Source of the DNA: Aliarcobacter cryaerophilus ATCC 43158
Lineage (GTDB): Bacteria; Campylobacterota; Campylobacteria; Campylobacterales; Arcobacteraceae
DNA length: 64,000 nt
NCBI RefSeq assembly: GCF_003660105.1
Contig: NZ_CP032823.1
Location: 1,240,001 to 1,304,000 of the forward strand
Direction: 5' to 3'
The translations under genes and the position numbers were made by a program. Below are positions 9,312 through 17,467 of this stretch, in pieces. The notes below the pieces were generated by a model, which worked only from the letters and a program-made list of their open reading frames with translations, was not told the origin of the DNA and searched no databases. Numbering within the stretch: the first letter of the stretch is position 1; every line of letters starts with the position of its first letter.

Positions 9312-10220
9312 CTACAAATTTTGATTTTTCAAAAAATTTGAGTGTTTTTTTGGGGACATTCCGTACATTTTAGAGTAATCTTTGCTAAATTGACTAGCAC
9401 TCTCATATCCAACCAAAATCGCAACTTCTAAAATATCAATATTTTGTAAAGAGAGTAATTTTTGAGATTCTTGAAGTCTAAGATTTTTTTGAAACTGAAT
9501 AGGAGTTAATTGAGTTATATTTTTGAAATTTTGATATAAAGATGATTCGCTCAAAGTAAACATGCAAGCCAACTCTTTAATATTTATTTTATCTTTATAG
9601 TTATCTTTTATATATGTTATAACTTTTGCTATTTTATTTGAAATAGAGTCTTGCATTGCAAATTTACTCAGAAAATATCCAGCTTTTTTGTTAATCAAAA
9701 GAAATAAAATCTCTTTTATAATTAAAGATGATAGATACTCTATTTCACTATTTGATTTATCTAAAAGTTTTATAAGCCTATAAAAAGCATCATACAAATC
9801 ATCATTTAATTTATCAAAAAATAGTCCTTTTTCTGAAATTTTTTTTGAGTTTATATTTTGAATATCTCTATTTTTTAATACTTCATAAATATCTTCCAAA
9901 GAGAATTTAATCCTAAAAGAAATATAAATTTCATCATTTTTTGAATCTAAAATCTTAACTGTTGCAGGTAGATGAGTTGAAGCAATAAGATACTCATTTT
10001 GACCGTAAGTATAAAGTTCATTTCCAAAACCAACTGCCTTTTCTCCTTGCAAAATTATACAAATAGATGGTTCATACATAATATGTGTTGAGTAATTTAT
10101 ATTTTTTGTTTTTGAGATATAAAAATCTAAATTTGGTATTTGAGAAGATAAATTTCCATAATAATTATATTTTGATTTTATAAACTCTATTAACTCTAAT
10201 CTTTGCTTTTCCATACGCAT
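9312..10220 (-). CDS. AraC family transcriptional regulator with AraC_N domain
   Basis: 302-residue regulator. The N-terminal half (about 20-170) is of the AraC_N type (PSICIILQGEKAVGFGNELY, then YLIASTHLPATV). The C-terminal double helix-turn-helix is at about 195-295 (INIKELACMFTLSESSLYQNFK and ILEVAILVGYESASQFSKDY). The start follows AAAGGT by 5 nt; ATG at 10220 or the ATG two codons later are both possible. It lies directly upstream of, and in the same direction as, the exporter/dehydrogenase genes. By analogy with YqhC activating yqhD it is a likely regulator of them, responding to an aldehyde or similar compound. Confidence 0.88.
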   Translation of the reverse strand: MRMEKQRLELIEFIKSKYNYYGNLSSQIPNLDFYISKTKNINYSTHIMYEPSICIILQGEKAVGFGNELYTYGQNEYLIASTHLPATVKILDSKNDEIYISFRIKFSLEDIYEVLKNRDIQNINSKKISEKGLFFDKLNDDLYDAFYRLIKLLDKSNSEIEYLSSLIIKEILFLLINKKAGYFLSKFAMQDSISNKIAKVITYIKDNYKDKINIKELACMFTLSESSLYQNFKNITQLTPIQFQKNLRLQESQKLLSLQNIDILEVAILVGYESASQFSKDYSKMYGMSPKKHSNFLKNQNL

Positions 10221-10361
10221 TTTAGACCTTTATTTAAAAAATTATTTAATTATATATAAAATAAATATATTTTAATAGAAATATTCTACATAAAAAGTAT
10301 CAATTACTCCAACTTTTATATATTTATAAAAGAACAAAACCTTACATAAATCATAATCTTG

Positions 10362-10367
10362 TATAAT
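10362..10367 (+). promoter_or_regulatory. Probable -10 element for patB
   Basis: TATAAT at 10362-10367, 36 nt upstream of the patB start, with a weak CTTACA-like -35 about 16 nt further up. The 182-nt gap between the divergent araC-type gene and patB is extremely AT-rich, and I see no clear operator in it. Confidence 0.5.
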
Positions 10368-10402
10368 AAAAATTATTTTGAATAGATTTTTAAAGGCAAT
10401 AC

Positions 10403-11563
10403 ATGAAATACAATTTTGATAAAGTTATAAATAGAAAAAATACAAACTGCTATAAATGGGATACTACAAAAGATGGAGTGATTCCTATGTGGGTTGCTGA
10501 TATGGATTTTGAGGTTGCACAACCTATACTTAATAGTATTATAAAAAGAACAAATCATGGAGTTTTTGGATACACAGTTGTAGATGATGGTTATTTTGAT
10601 GCTGAGATTAATTGGTGGAAAAAAAGATTTAATTGTGAGATTAAAAAAGAGTGGATAGAACCAACAACTGGAGTAATTCCAAGTTTAGCTTCAATAATTC
10701 AAACTTTTTGCCAAAAAAATGACAAAGTTTTAATACAAACTCCTGTTTATCACTATTTTGCAATTTCTATAAAAAATAGTGGTTGTGAAGTATTAGAAAA
10801 TGAGCTTATTTATGAAAATGATAAATATAGTGTAGATTTAAAAGATTTTGAAATTAAAATAAAAACTCATAATCCAAAACTTTTTATACTTTGTAACCCA
10901 CACAATCAAGTAGGAAAAGTATTTTCAAAAGATGAACTAAAAGCTATGGGAGAAATTTGTCAAAAATACAATGTGCTTGTAGTTAGTGATGAAATACATA
11001 GAGATTTAGTTTACAAAGGATTTTTTCACACTCCTTATATATCTTTGGGTGAAGATTTTTTACAAAATTCGATTACTTGTACATCTGCTACAAAAACATT
11101 TAATCTAGCTGGATTAAAGGCCTCAAATATTGTTGTAGCAAATAAAGATTTAAGAGTAAAATTAGACAAAACTTTGAATAAAAATGAGATAAAAAGCCTA
11201 AATGTCTTTGGAATAGAAGCCACAAAAACTGCTTATCAAGAGTGTGAAGATTGGCTTGATGAACTTTTGGTTTATCTTGAAAAAAATAGAGATTTTGTTG
11301 ATAATTTTTTAAAAGAGAATTTACCAAATTTAAAACTTATAGAAGCAGAAGCTACATATTTGTTATGGATTGATATAAGTTCTCTTAAAATAAAATCAAA
11401 AGATTTTACAAAAAAACTTGAAGATTTTGGAAATGTAAGAGTAATATCTGGAATAACTTTTGGAAAAAATGGAGATAATTTTATAAGAGTTAATATTGCT
11501 TGCAGAAAAGATATTTTGAAAGAGGCTTTGCTTTGTATTAAAAAAACTATTGAAAATTTTTAA
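10403..11563 (+). CDS. patB: PatB/MalY-type aminotransferase (cystathionine beta-lyase / C-S lyase)
   Basis: PLP enzyme of fold type I, 386 residues, cleaving the C-S bond of cystathionine or cysteine conjugates to give pyruvate, ammonia and a thiol. The N-terminus MKYNFDKVINRKNTNCYKWD followed by MWVADMDFEV is the hallmark of the MalY/PatB group. The PLP lysine is K231 in TSATKTFNLAGLK, and the cofactor-contacting VVSDEIHRDL lies before it. The last part (FIRVNIACRKDILKEAL) matches the family's conserved arginine region. It stands alone between a divergent regulator and a long intergenic stretch. Whether it acts in methionine synthesis or in thiol release cannot be told. Confidence 0.9.
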   Translation: MKYNFDKVINRKNTNCYKWDTTKDGVIPMWVADMDFEVAQPILNSIIKRTNHGVFGYTVVDDGYFDAEINWWKKRFNCEIKKEWIEPTTGVIPSLASIIQTFCQKNDKVLIQTPVYHYFAISIKNSGCEVLENELIYENDKYSVDLKDFEIKIKTHNPKLFILCNPHNQVGKVFSKDELKAMGEICQKYNVLVVSDEIHRDLVYKGFFHTPYISLGEDFLQNSITCTSATKTFNLAGLKASNIVVANKDLRVKLDKTLNKNEIKSLNVFGIEATKTAYQECEDWLDELLVYLEKNRDFVDNFLKENLPNLKLIEAEATYLLWIDISSLKIKSKDFTKKLEDFGNVRVISGITFGKNGDNFIRVNIACRKDILKEALLCIKKTIENF

Positions 11564-11655
11564 TAGTTTGGTAGTGTTTGGAATGACACTTAAAAAGTAA
11601 ACAAAAGTTTATTCAGTTAATTAAAATAACAATTTTTATAAATTTTAATTAATAA

Positions 11656-11820
11656 TTAAAAAAATTAGAAAAAAAATTAGAAAAATTAGGTATTATAAAC
11701 AAGCATAATACTATTTTAAAATATTTAATAATTTTAGTAGGATCAACTTCTTTTATTAAATATTTAGAAGATAGAATTAATTCTATTATTAAAAAACTTC
11801 TTATAAATTATATGAAGTAA
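11656..11820 (+). other. Open frame without start codon; possible gene remnant in the 316-nt gap
   Basis: The gap 11564-11879 contains a frame open for 54 codons from an upstream double stop to TAA at 11818-11820. It has no ATG, GTG or TTG at its beginning. The reading is amphipathic and then hydrophobic (LKKLEKKLEKLGI, then ILKYLIILVGSTSFIKYLED), as at the end of a small membrane protein. In such AT-rich DNA this can arise by chance, so it is only a candidate for a decayed gene. The remainder of the gap holds a weak hairpin after patB and the AGGGAAA ribosome site of the next gene. Confidence 0.25.
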
Positions 11821-11879
11821 ATTAGTAATAAAATGATAAATTTGTTAATTAAATTACTTTATTTAGGGAAATTTCAAGA

Positions 11880-14800
11880 ATGAAAAAAAATATAATTTAT
11901 TTACTATTAATGCTTTTTAGTACATTTTTAAATGCAAATGAGAAAGTTGTATTACAATTAAAATGGTTTCATCAATTTCAATTTGCAGGATATTATGCTG
12001 CAAAAGAGAAAGGGTTTTATGATGAAGTTGGTTTAGATGTAGAAATTAAACAAAGAGATTTAAAATATAATAATATTGATGAAGTAATAAATGGCAATGC
12101 CCAATATGGTGTTGCTGATTCTATTTTAATTTTATATAGATTAAAACAACAACCTGTTGTAATTGTCTCTACTATTTTTCAACACTCACCTAGTGTATTT
12201 ATTTCACTAAAGAAAAAAAACATTTCTTCTATTTATGAATTAAATAATAAAGATATTCTTTTCTATCCAAATAATACAGATGGTTTTTCTCTATTTGCTA
12301 TGATTAAAAAATTTAATTTAGATGTTAATCTTGTTCGTGAAAGATATAAAGATGATTACATGAGACTTATTAATAATGAAGTTGATGTAATGCCTGCATA
12401 TATTGCTAATGAGCCATTTTTATTTAAAGAAAAAGGTTATGATGTAAATATTATAAATCCAACTAATTATGGCTTTGATATGTATGGGGATATGCTTTTT
12501 ACAAGTGAAGATGAAGCCAAAAACAATCCAAATAGAGTAGAAAAATTTAAAGAAGCAACACTTAAAGGTTGGAAATATGCTTTAGAAAATAAAGAAGAGA
12601 TAATACAACTTATAAATGAAAAATACTCTAAAGAAAAATCAATTGAAAACTTAAGATATGAAGCAAATGCAATTGATTCATTGATAAATAAAGATCTTAC
12701 ACCTTTGGGATATTTAGATCAAGGAAGAATTAGATACATAAGTGAAATGTATGAATATTATGGTTTAACTGAATCAAACATAGATTTAAAAGATTTTTTA
12801 TTTGATAAGATATCAAAAAAAGATAAAAAACTATCATTAAGTGATGAAGAAATAAAATATTTAAAAGATAATCCTATTTTAAAGGTTCATAACTTTGACT
12901 CTTTACCTCCATATAATTTCACTTTGAATAATTATCCTAAAGGCTTTGTGATTGATTATATTCAATTAGTAGGTAAAGTTTTAGGTATTCAAATTGAATT
13001 TATCCAAAATAAAAGTTTAAAAGAATCATTTGATATGCTTGAAAACAATCAGCTTCATATTCTTCCAAATATAGCAATAAGCGATGAAAGAAAAAAAACT
13101 ATAGATTTTACAAATTATTCATTAGTTAATTTTCAAATAAGCTTAGGGGTAAATAAACAGTCTGATATTAAGAGTTTATCAGATTTAAAAAATAAAAAAG
13201 TTTCTGTTGTAGAAAACTCTTTTTTAGAAGATATTTTAAAAAAAGAGTATCCAAATATCAAATTATATAAAACAAAAAATACAGAAGAAGCCATTGAAGC
13301 TGTTGCTTCAAATAAGGTTGATGCTGTTATACATAATTTATCGACAATAGAGTATTTGATAAATAAAAACTGGCTAAGTAATCTAAAAACTATAGTTTTA
13401 AAAGATGATAATATTCAAACTATTGTTCCTTTACATTTGGGTGTAAAAAAGGATAATTTAGTTTTAAAATCGATTTTAGAAAAAGCTAATCAAAATATAT
13501 CAGAAAAAGATACTAGAAATTTAGTTGATAAATGGCTAAAAAATAGTTTTTATGAAGAGATAAAATTATCTCAAATTGAACATGATTATTTATCTAAAAA
13601 TAAAAATATTAATTATTGTGTTAACTCTAATTTTATGCCTATTGAAAGAATCAACAATAATAGTGTTTTAGGGATAACTTCTGATTATATAAATATTTTT
13701 AAAGAAAAACTAAATATAAATTTTAATCAAGTAGAAATAGAATCTACTAAAGATGGTCTTAATAAATTGCTTACTAAAGAGTGTGATTTAGTTACATTTG
13801 TTCAAAATTCTGATGATACAAATAAATTATTTAATCTATCGAATTCTCATCTTTCTTTCCCCTTTGTTTTAGTTACAAAAATAGATAAAACATTTATCTC
13901 TTCTTTAAACTCTTTAAATGGCAAAAGAATTGCTTATGTTGATGATACATATAAAGAGATCTTAATTAAAGCATATCCACAAATAGAATTTGTAAAAGTT
14001 GATTCCTTAAAACAAGGATTAAAAAAAGTTAAAAATGATGAATTCTTCGGTTTAGTAGAGATACTTCCTGTTGTTGGACATGAAATACAAAAATATTTCT
14101 CAAATAGTCTTAAAATATCAAAAGAGATTTTTAATAATGCCTATTTTTCAATGGCAACATCTAAAGATAATATAATTTTAAATGATATTTTAAATAAGCT
14201 ATTTAGTTCTATTTCAAATGAAAACAAAGATAGGATTAATAATAATTGGATTTCTGTAAATTATGAAAAAATGGTTGATTATGAAAAAGTGCTAATTGGT
14301 GGAATGGTTTTTTTATTAATTATTTTTATTATTTCTTTAAAAAATAGACAAATTAATAATATTAATTCCCAAATGAAAAAATATATTAAAATTGTAGATG
14401 AAAATGTTTTAACTTCATCAACTGATTTAGATGGAAATATAACATATGCATCAGAAGCTTTTTGTGAAATTAGTGGATATACAAAAGATGAATTAATAGG
14501 ACAAAACCATAGAATTATTAGGCACTCTGACATGAAAGAATCTACATATAAAGAGTTATGGGAAACAATTACTAGTGGGAAAACATGGAAAGGCGAAATA
14601 AAAAATAAAAAGAAAAATGGTGATTATTATTGGGTCAAAGCATCTATTTCTCCTGTATTTGATAATAAAGAAGAAATTATTTCATATACAGCTGTTAGAG
14701 AGGATATAACAGATAAAAAAATAATTGAAGAGATTTCAATTACAGATGGATTGACAAATATATATAATAGAAGATATTTTGATGAGATATTTCCAAAAAT

Positions 14801-15239
14801 TATAAATGAAGCAAAAAGAAAAAATGAGTTAGTAGCTTTTGTATTTATGGATATAGATCACTTTAAACAATATAATGATAATTATGGTCATCAAAAAGGT
14901 GATGAAGTTCTAATAAACTTTGCAGCTTGCTTAAAACAAAGTTTACATCGTTCATCTGATTATACATTTAGATTAGGTGGAGAAGAGTTCGCGGTGTTTT
15001 ATCAAATGGAAACAAAAGAAAAAGCTATAGAATTTGCAAACAGTTTAAGAAAAAGTATAGAAAATTTAAAAATAGAACACAAATATAGTAGCGTTAGCTC
15101 TTATATAACAGCATCAATGGGATTAATATGTAAACATGCAAATGAAATAGTTGTTGATGAGATATATAAACAAGCTGATGATTTACTTTATCAAGCAAAA
15201 AGAAGTGGTAGAAATCAAGTGAAAGTTAATGAAGATTAA
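11880..15239 (+). CDS. Giant diguanylate cyclase sensor: NMT1/THI5 domain, two SBP_bac_3 domains, PAS, GGDEF
   Basis: 1119-residue inner-membrane sensor predicted to make c-di-GMP. Order: signal peptide (1-20); NMT1/THI5-like solute-binding domain (VVLQLKWFHQFQFAGYYAAK, about 22-250); two successive amino-acid-type solute-binding domains (about 325-560 and 575-795); one TM at about 803-820; PAS (839-950, ITYASEAFCEISGYTKDELIG); GGDEF (about 954-1115). The catalytic GGEEF is at 1033-1037, and the product-inhibition site RxxD (RSSD) lies five residues before it, so the cyclase looks active and feedback-controlled. The NMT1 domain suggests sensing of a pyrimidine- or taurine-like ligand, but the ligands are unknown. 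Flanked by long gaps, so it is a single-gene unit. Confidence 0.9.
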   Translation: MKKNIIYLLLMLFSTFLNANEKVVLQLKWFHQFQFAGYYAAKEKGFYDEVGLDVEIKQRDLKYNNIDEVINGNAQYGVADSILILYRLKQQPVVIVSTIFQHSPSVFISLKKKNISSIYELNNKDILFYPNNTDGFSLFAMIKKFNLDVNLVRERYKDDYMRLINNEVDVMPAYIANEPFLFKEKGYDVNIINPTNYGFDMYGDMLFTSEDEAKNNPNRVEKFKEATLKGWKYALENKEEIIQLINEKYSKEKSIENLRYEANAIDSLINKDLTPLGYLDQGRIRYISEMYEYYGLTESNIDLKDFLFDKISKKDKKLSLSDEEIKYLKDNPILKVHNFDSLPPYNFTLNNYPKGFVIDYIQLVGKVLGIQIEFIQNKSLKESFDMLENNQLHILPNIAISDERKKTIDFTNYSLVNFQISLGVNKQSDIKSLSDLKNKKVSVVENSFLEDILKKEYPNIKLYKTKNTEEAIEAVASNKVDAVIHNLSTIEYLINKNWLSNLKTIVLKDDNIQTIVPLHLGVKKDNLVLKSILEKANQNISEKDTRNLVDKWLKNSFYEEIKLSQIEHDYLSKNKNINYCVNSNFMPIERINNNSVLGITSDYINIFKEKLNINFNQVEIESTKDGLNKLLTKECDLVTFVQNSDDTNKLFNLSNSHLSFPFVLVTKIDKTFISSLNSLNGKRIAYVDDTYKEILIKAYPQIEFVKVDSLKQGLKKVKNDEFFGLVEILPVVGHEIQKYFSNSLKISKEIFNNAYFSMATSKDNIILNDILNKLFSSISNENKDRINNNWISVNYEKMVDYEKVLIGGMVFLLIIFIISLKNRQINNINSQMKKYIKIVDENVLTSSTDLDGNITYASEAFCEISGYTKDELIGQNHRIIRHSDMKESTYKELWETITSGKTWKGEIKNKKKNGDYYWVKASISPVFDNKEEIISYTAVREDITDKKIIEEISITDGLTNIYNRRYFDEIFPKIINEAKRKNELVAFVFMDIDHFKQYNDNYGHQKGDEVLINFAACLKQSLHRSSDYTFRLGGEEFAVFYQMETKEKAIEFANSLRKSIENLKIEHKYSSVSSYITASMGLICKHANEIVVDEIYKQADDLLYQAKRSGRNQVKVNED

Positions 15240-15271
15240 AAGCTTCATATAATATATTTTACCCTCATTTG

Positions 15272-15305
15272 CAGTATGTCGGAATTTACGACATACTGAT
15301 TTTTT
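15272..15305 (+). terminator. Strong rho-independent terminator after the GGDEF sensor
   Basis: Perfect 10-bp stem CAGTATGTCG (15272-15281) / CGACATACTG (15289-15298) with a 7-nt loop, followed by six T (15300-15305). It is richer in GC than its surroundings. It terminates the GGDEF gene; the convergent CinA-like gene ends 29 nt further on. Confidence 0.92.
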
Positions 15306-15333
15306 GTCTAATTCTTCACTTTAATTTAAACTT

Positions 15334-16095
15334 TTAAATATCATTTATATCATCCAAAACATACACTTTTTTATTTTCAAAGCAAAAATCTAAAAAGAGT
15401 TGAAAAGAAAAATCAACCTCATCTTGATTATATCCAGCAATAGAGATTACAACTTTTCTTTGCTCCCCAATAATTTTTGGTAAAGATGAAAACTCAAGGT
15501 GTGTTGGAATTTTTTTCATAACTTCAATTAAATCATTTTCACTTGTATTTATAGTTAAAGTTTTTCTATATTTTTTTAGATTTGAATTAGAATATAGTTT
15601 GTCCAAAGCCTCCAAAACCATACTTTGACTCATAGATGGAAATCCAGGTGTGAAAAAAAATCTATCTTGCAAATAAAATCCAGATACATCATTTATTACA
15701 TTTTTTAGAAGTTTTGCACCTATTGGTAAATATGCCATATTTACTCTATGAGGATAAGCTTCTTCTTTAAATCTATTTTCAATCTTCTTCTTAGCCTCTT
15801 CATGAAATTCCATTTGTGAGTTTGTAAAAGCATCTGCTGCAATTTGTCTTGTAAAATCATCTGGAGTTGCTCCAATTCCACCAAAACAAAACATCACACT
15901 ATTTTCATCACTTTTTATAAGATTAAAGATTTTCAACATAAGCTCTTTATCATCTTCAATCACAAAAGAGGCTTTATGTTCCCAGCCACGTTTAACAAGT
16001 TCTTGATTTAAAAACTCAAAGTGGGCATCTTTTCTTCTTCCATTTAAAAGTTCAGTTCCAATAATTACACTATAAAAATTTACTCTTTTATTCAT
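15334..16095 (-). CDS. CinA-type molybdopterin-binding domain protein
   Basis: 253-residue protein whose first 170 residues match the MoCF/CinA N-terminal fold (VIIGTELLNGRRKDAHFEFL, then FCFGGIGATPDDFTRQIAA). It lacks the C-terminal nicotinamide-nucleotide amidase domain of full CinA; the length agrees with the short single-domain relatives common in this phylum. The role is uncertain: full CinA proteins hydrolyse ADP-ribose and repair pyridine nucleotides, and short relatives are little studied. The gene lies 19 nt downstream of the short adenylate kinase and is probably transcribed with it. No clear ribosome site precedes the ATG. Confidence 0.85.
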   Translation of the reverse strand: MNKRVNFYSVIIGTELLNGRRKDAHFEFLNQELVKRGWEHKASFVIEDDKELMLKIFNLIKSDENSVMFCFGGIGATPDDFTRQIAADAFTNSQMEFHEEAKKKIENRFKEEAYPHRVNMAYLPIGAKLLKNVINDVSGFYLQDRFFFTPGFPSMSQSMVLEALDKLYSNSNLKKYRKTLTINTSENDLIEVMKKIPTHLEFSSLPKIIGEQRKVVISIAGYNQDEVDFSFQLFLDFCFENKKVYVLDDINDI

Positions 16096-16114
16096 AGTTT
16101 AAAATCTTTTTTGG

Positions 16115-16684
16115 CTATATTTTTGATTGAATATAATCATTCATATCAGATACAATCTCTTCAATAGTTCGTTCACCATCTATCTTTTTTAAAATATTTT
16201 TACTCTCATAAAAATTTTGAATATCTTTTAAAGGTTGTGTATAAACTCTCATTCTATTATTAAATACCTCAACCTTATCGTCCTCTCCTCTTGCACGTCC
16301 AAGAACTCTATCTCGTGCTACATCTTCACTTACAACAACTTCTATGCAACTTAAAAGCTCTACTTCTTTCTCATTTCTTAAATAGTTATCAAGCTCAATC
16401 ATCTGCTCTAAACTTCTTGGGTAGCCATCTATTATTATTGTATTTGTTGGAGCATTTTTTATAGCTGTTAAAATCGTCTTTATAGCAATATCTATTGGAA
16501 CTATATTTCCAGCTTTAATATATTTATCAATTATCTGCCCTATTTCGCTTCCGCTAGCAACTTCAGCCCTAAACATATCTCCAGTACTATAATGAGTTAT
16601 ATTTGAATCTTGTTTTGCTATAAGTTGGGCATCTGTTGTTTTTCCACTTCCAGGTGCTCCAATAATTAAAAATAATTTTTTCAT
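16115..16684 (-). CDS. adk: Adenylate kinase, short Campylobacter-type form
   Basis: Catalyses AMP + ATP to 2 ADP. The Walker A motif GAPGSGKT is at residues 8-15, followed by the AMP-binding region THYSTGDMFRAEVASG and IIDGYPRSLEQM. At 189 residues it is the short type with a reduced LID (RARGEDDKVEVFNNRM). The sequence closely follows the Campylobacter jejuni enzyme (KELFLIIGAPGSGKTTDA, THYSTGDLLRAEVASGSE), so this is the expected lineage copy. The start ATG follows AAAGGAA. A second, long-form adenylate kinase gene lies back to back with it, 128 nt away. Confidence 0.93.
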   Translation of the reverse strand: MKKLFLIIGAPGSGKTTDAQLIAKQDSNITHYSTGDMFRAEVASGSEIGQIIDKYIKAGNIVPIDIAIKTILTAIKNAPTNTIIIDGYPRSLEQMIELDNYLRNEKEVELLSCIEVVVSEDVARDRVLGRARGEDDKVEVFNNRMRVYTQPLKDIQNFYESKNILKKIDGERTIEEIVSDMNDYIQSKI

Positions 16685-16812
16685 TCATTTCCTTTTATTT
16701 TTCGAGGTACCATTGTATCAAAAATCATTTAAATTCCTAAGCTACTATTTTAAACTTATCTACTATTAAATGCTTTTTTAATACAATAAGCAAAAAAAAT
16801 TAAGGATAAAAT

Positions 16813-17454
16813 ATGAATTTAATGCTATTTGGAGCACCAGGAGCTGGAAAAGGAACTCAAGCTAAATTTCTAATTGAGAAGTACAATATCCCTCAAATCT
16901 CAACAGGAGATATCTTAAGAGCTGCTATTGTAGATAAAACTGATATGGGAATGGAAGCAAAAAAATTTATGGATGCTGGGCAGCTAGTTCCAGATTCTAC
17001 TATTATTGGAATTATCAAAGATAGATTAGCTCAAAGTGACTGTAAAAGTGGATTTATATTAGATGGTTTTCCAAGAACTCTAGCTCAAGCAGAGGCTTTA
17101 AGTGAACTTATGGAAAATATGAAAATTAAACTTGATAAAGTTATCTCTTTAAATGTTCCTGATAGCCTAATTGTAGGAAGAATTACTGGAAGAAGAGTAT
17201 GTTCAGGTTGTGGAGCATCTTTTCATGTTGAGTTTAACCCTTCAAAAAAAGATAGTGAATGTGATTATTGTGGTGGTGAATTAACTATCAGAAAAGATGA
17301 TAATGCCCAAACTGTAAAAAGCAGGCTTGAAGCATACCACTCACAAACTGCACCATTGATTGATTTTTATAAAAAAATGGGTGTTTTTATGGAACTTGAT
17401 GGTACAAAAGATGTATCAGAAGTTACAAAAGATATGATAAACGCTTTAGCTTAA
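16813..17454 (+). CDS. adk: Adenylate kinase, long form with zinc-binding LID
   Basis: 213-residue long-type enzyme. Walker A GAPGAGKGT is at 7-15, ISTGDILRAA at 29-38 and FILDGFPRTLAQAEAL at 81-96. The LID carries four cysteines, C130, C133, C150 and C153 (RRVCSGCGASFH ... CDYCGGEL), as in zinc-containing adenylate kinases of Gram-positive and some other bacteria. The ribosome site AAGGA precedes ATG, and a TACAAT-like -10 lies at 16782-16787. Together with the divergent short copy, this genome region encodes two different adenylate kinases. Which one is essential, or whether one has another nucleotide preference, cannot be told. Confidence 0.93.
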   Translation: MNLMLFGAPGAGKGTQAKFLIEKYNIPQISTGDILRAAIVDKTDMGMEAKKFMDAGQLVPDSTIIGIIKDRLAQSDCKSGFILDGFPRTLAQAEALSELMENMKIKLDKVISLNVPDSLIVGRITGRRVCSGCGASFHVEFNPSKKDSECDYCGGELTIRKDDNAQTVKSRLEAYHSQTAPLIDFYKKMGVFMELDGTKDVSEVTKDMINALA

Positions 17455-17467
17455 ATAATTATTCTAA

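Noticed and set aside
16685-16812. Riboswitch in the gap between the two adenylate kinase genes
   Set aside because: The gap has no stable hairpins or purine/other aptamer motifs; it looks like two plain promoters.
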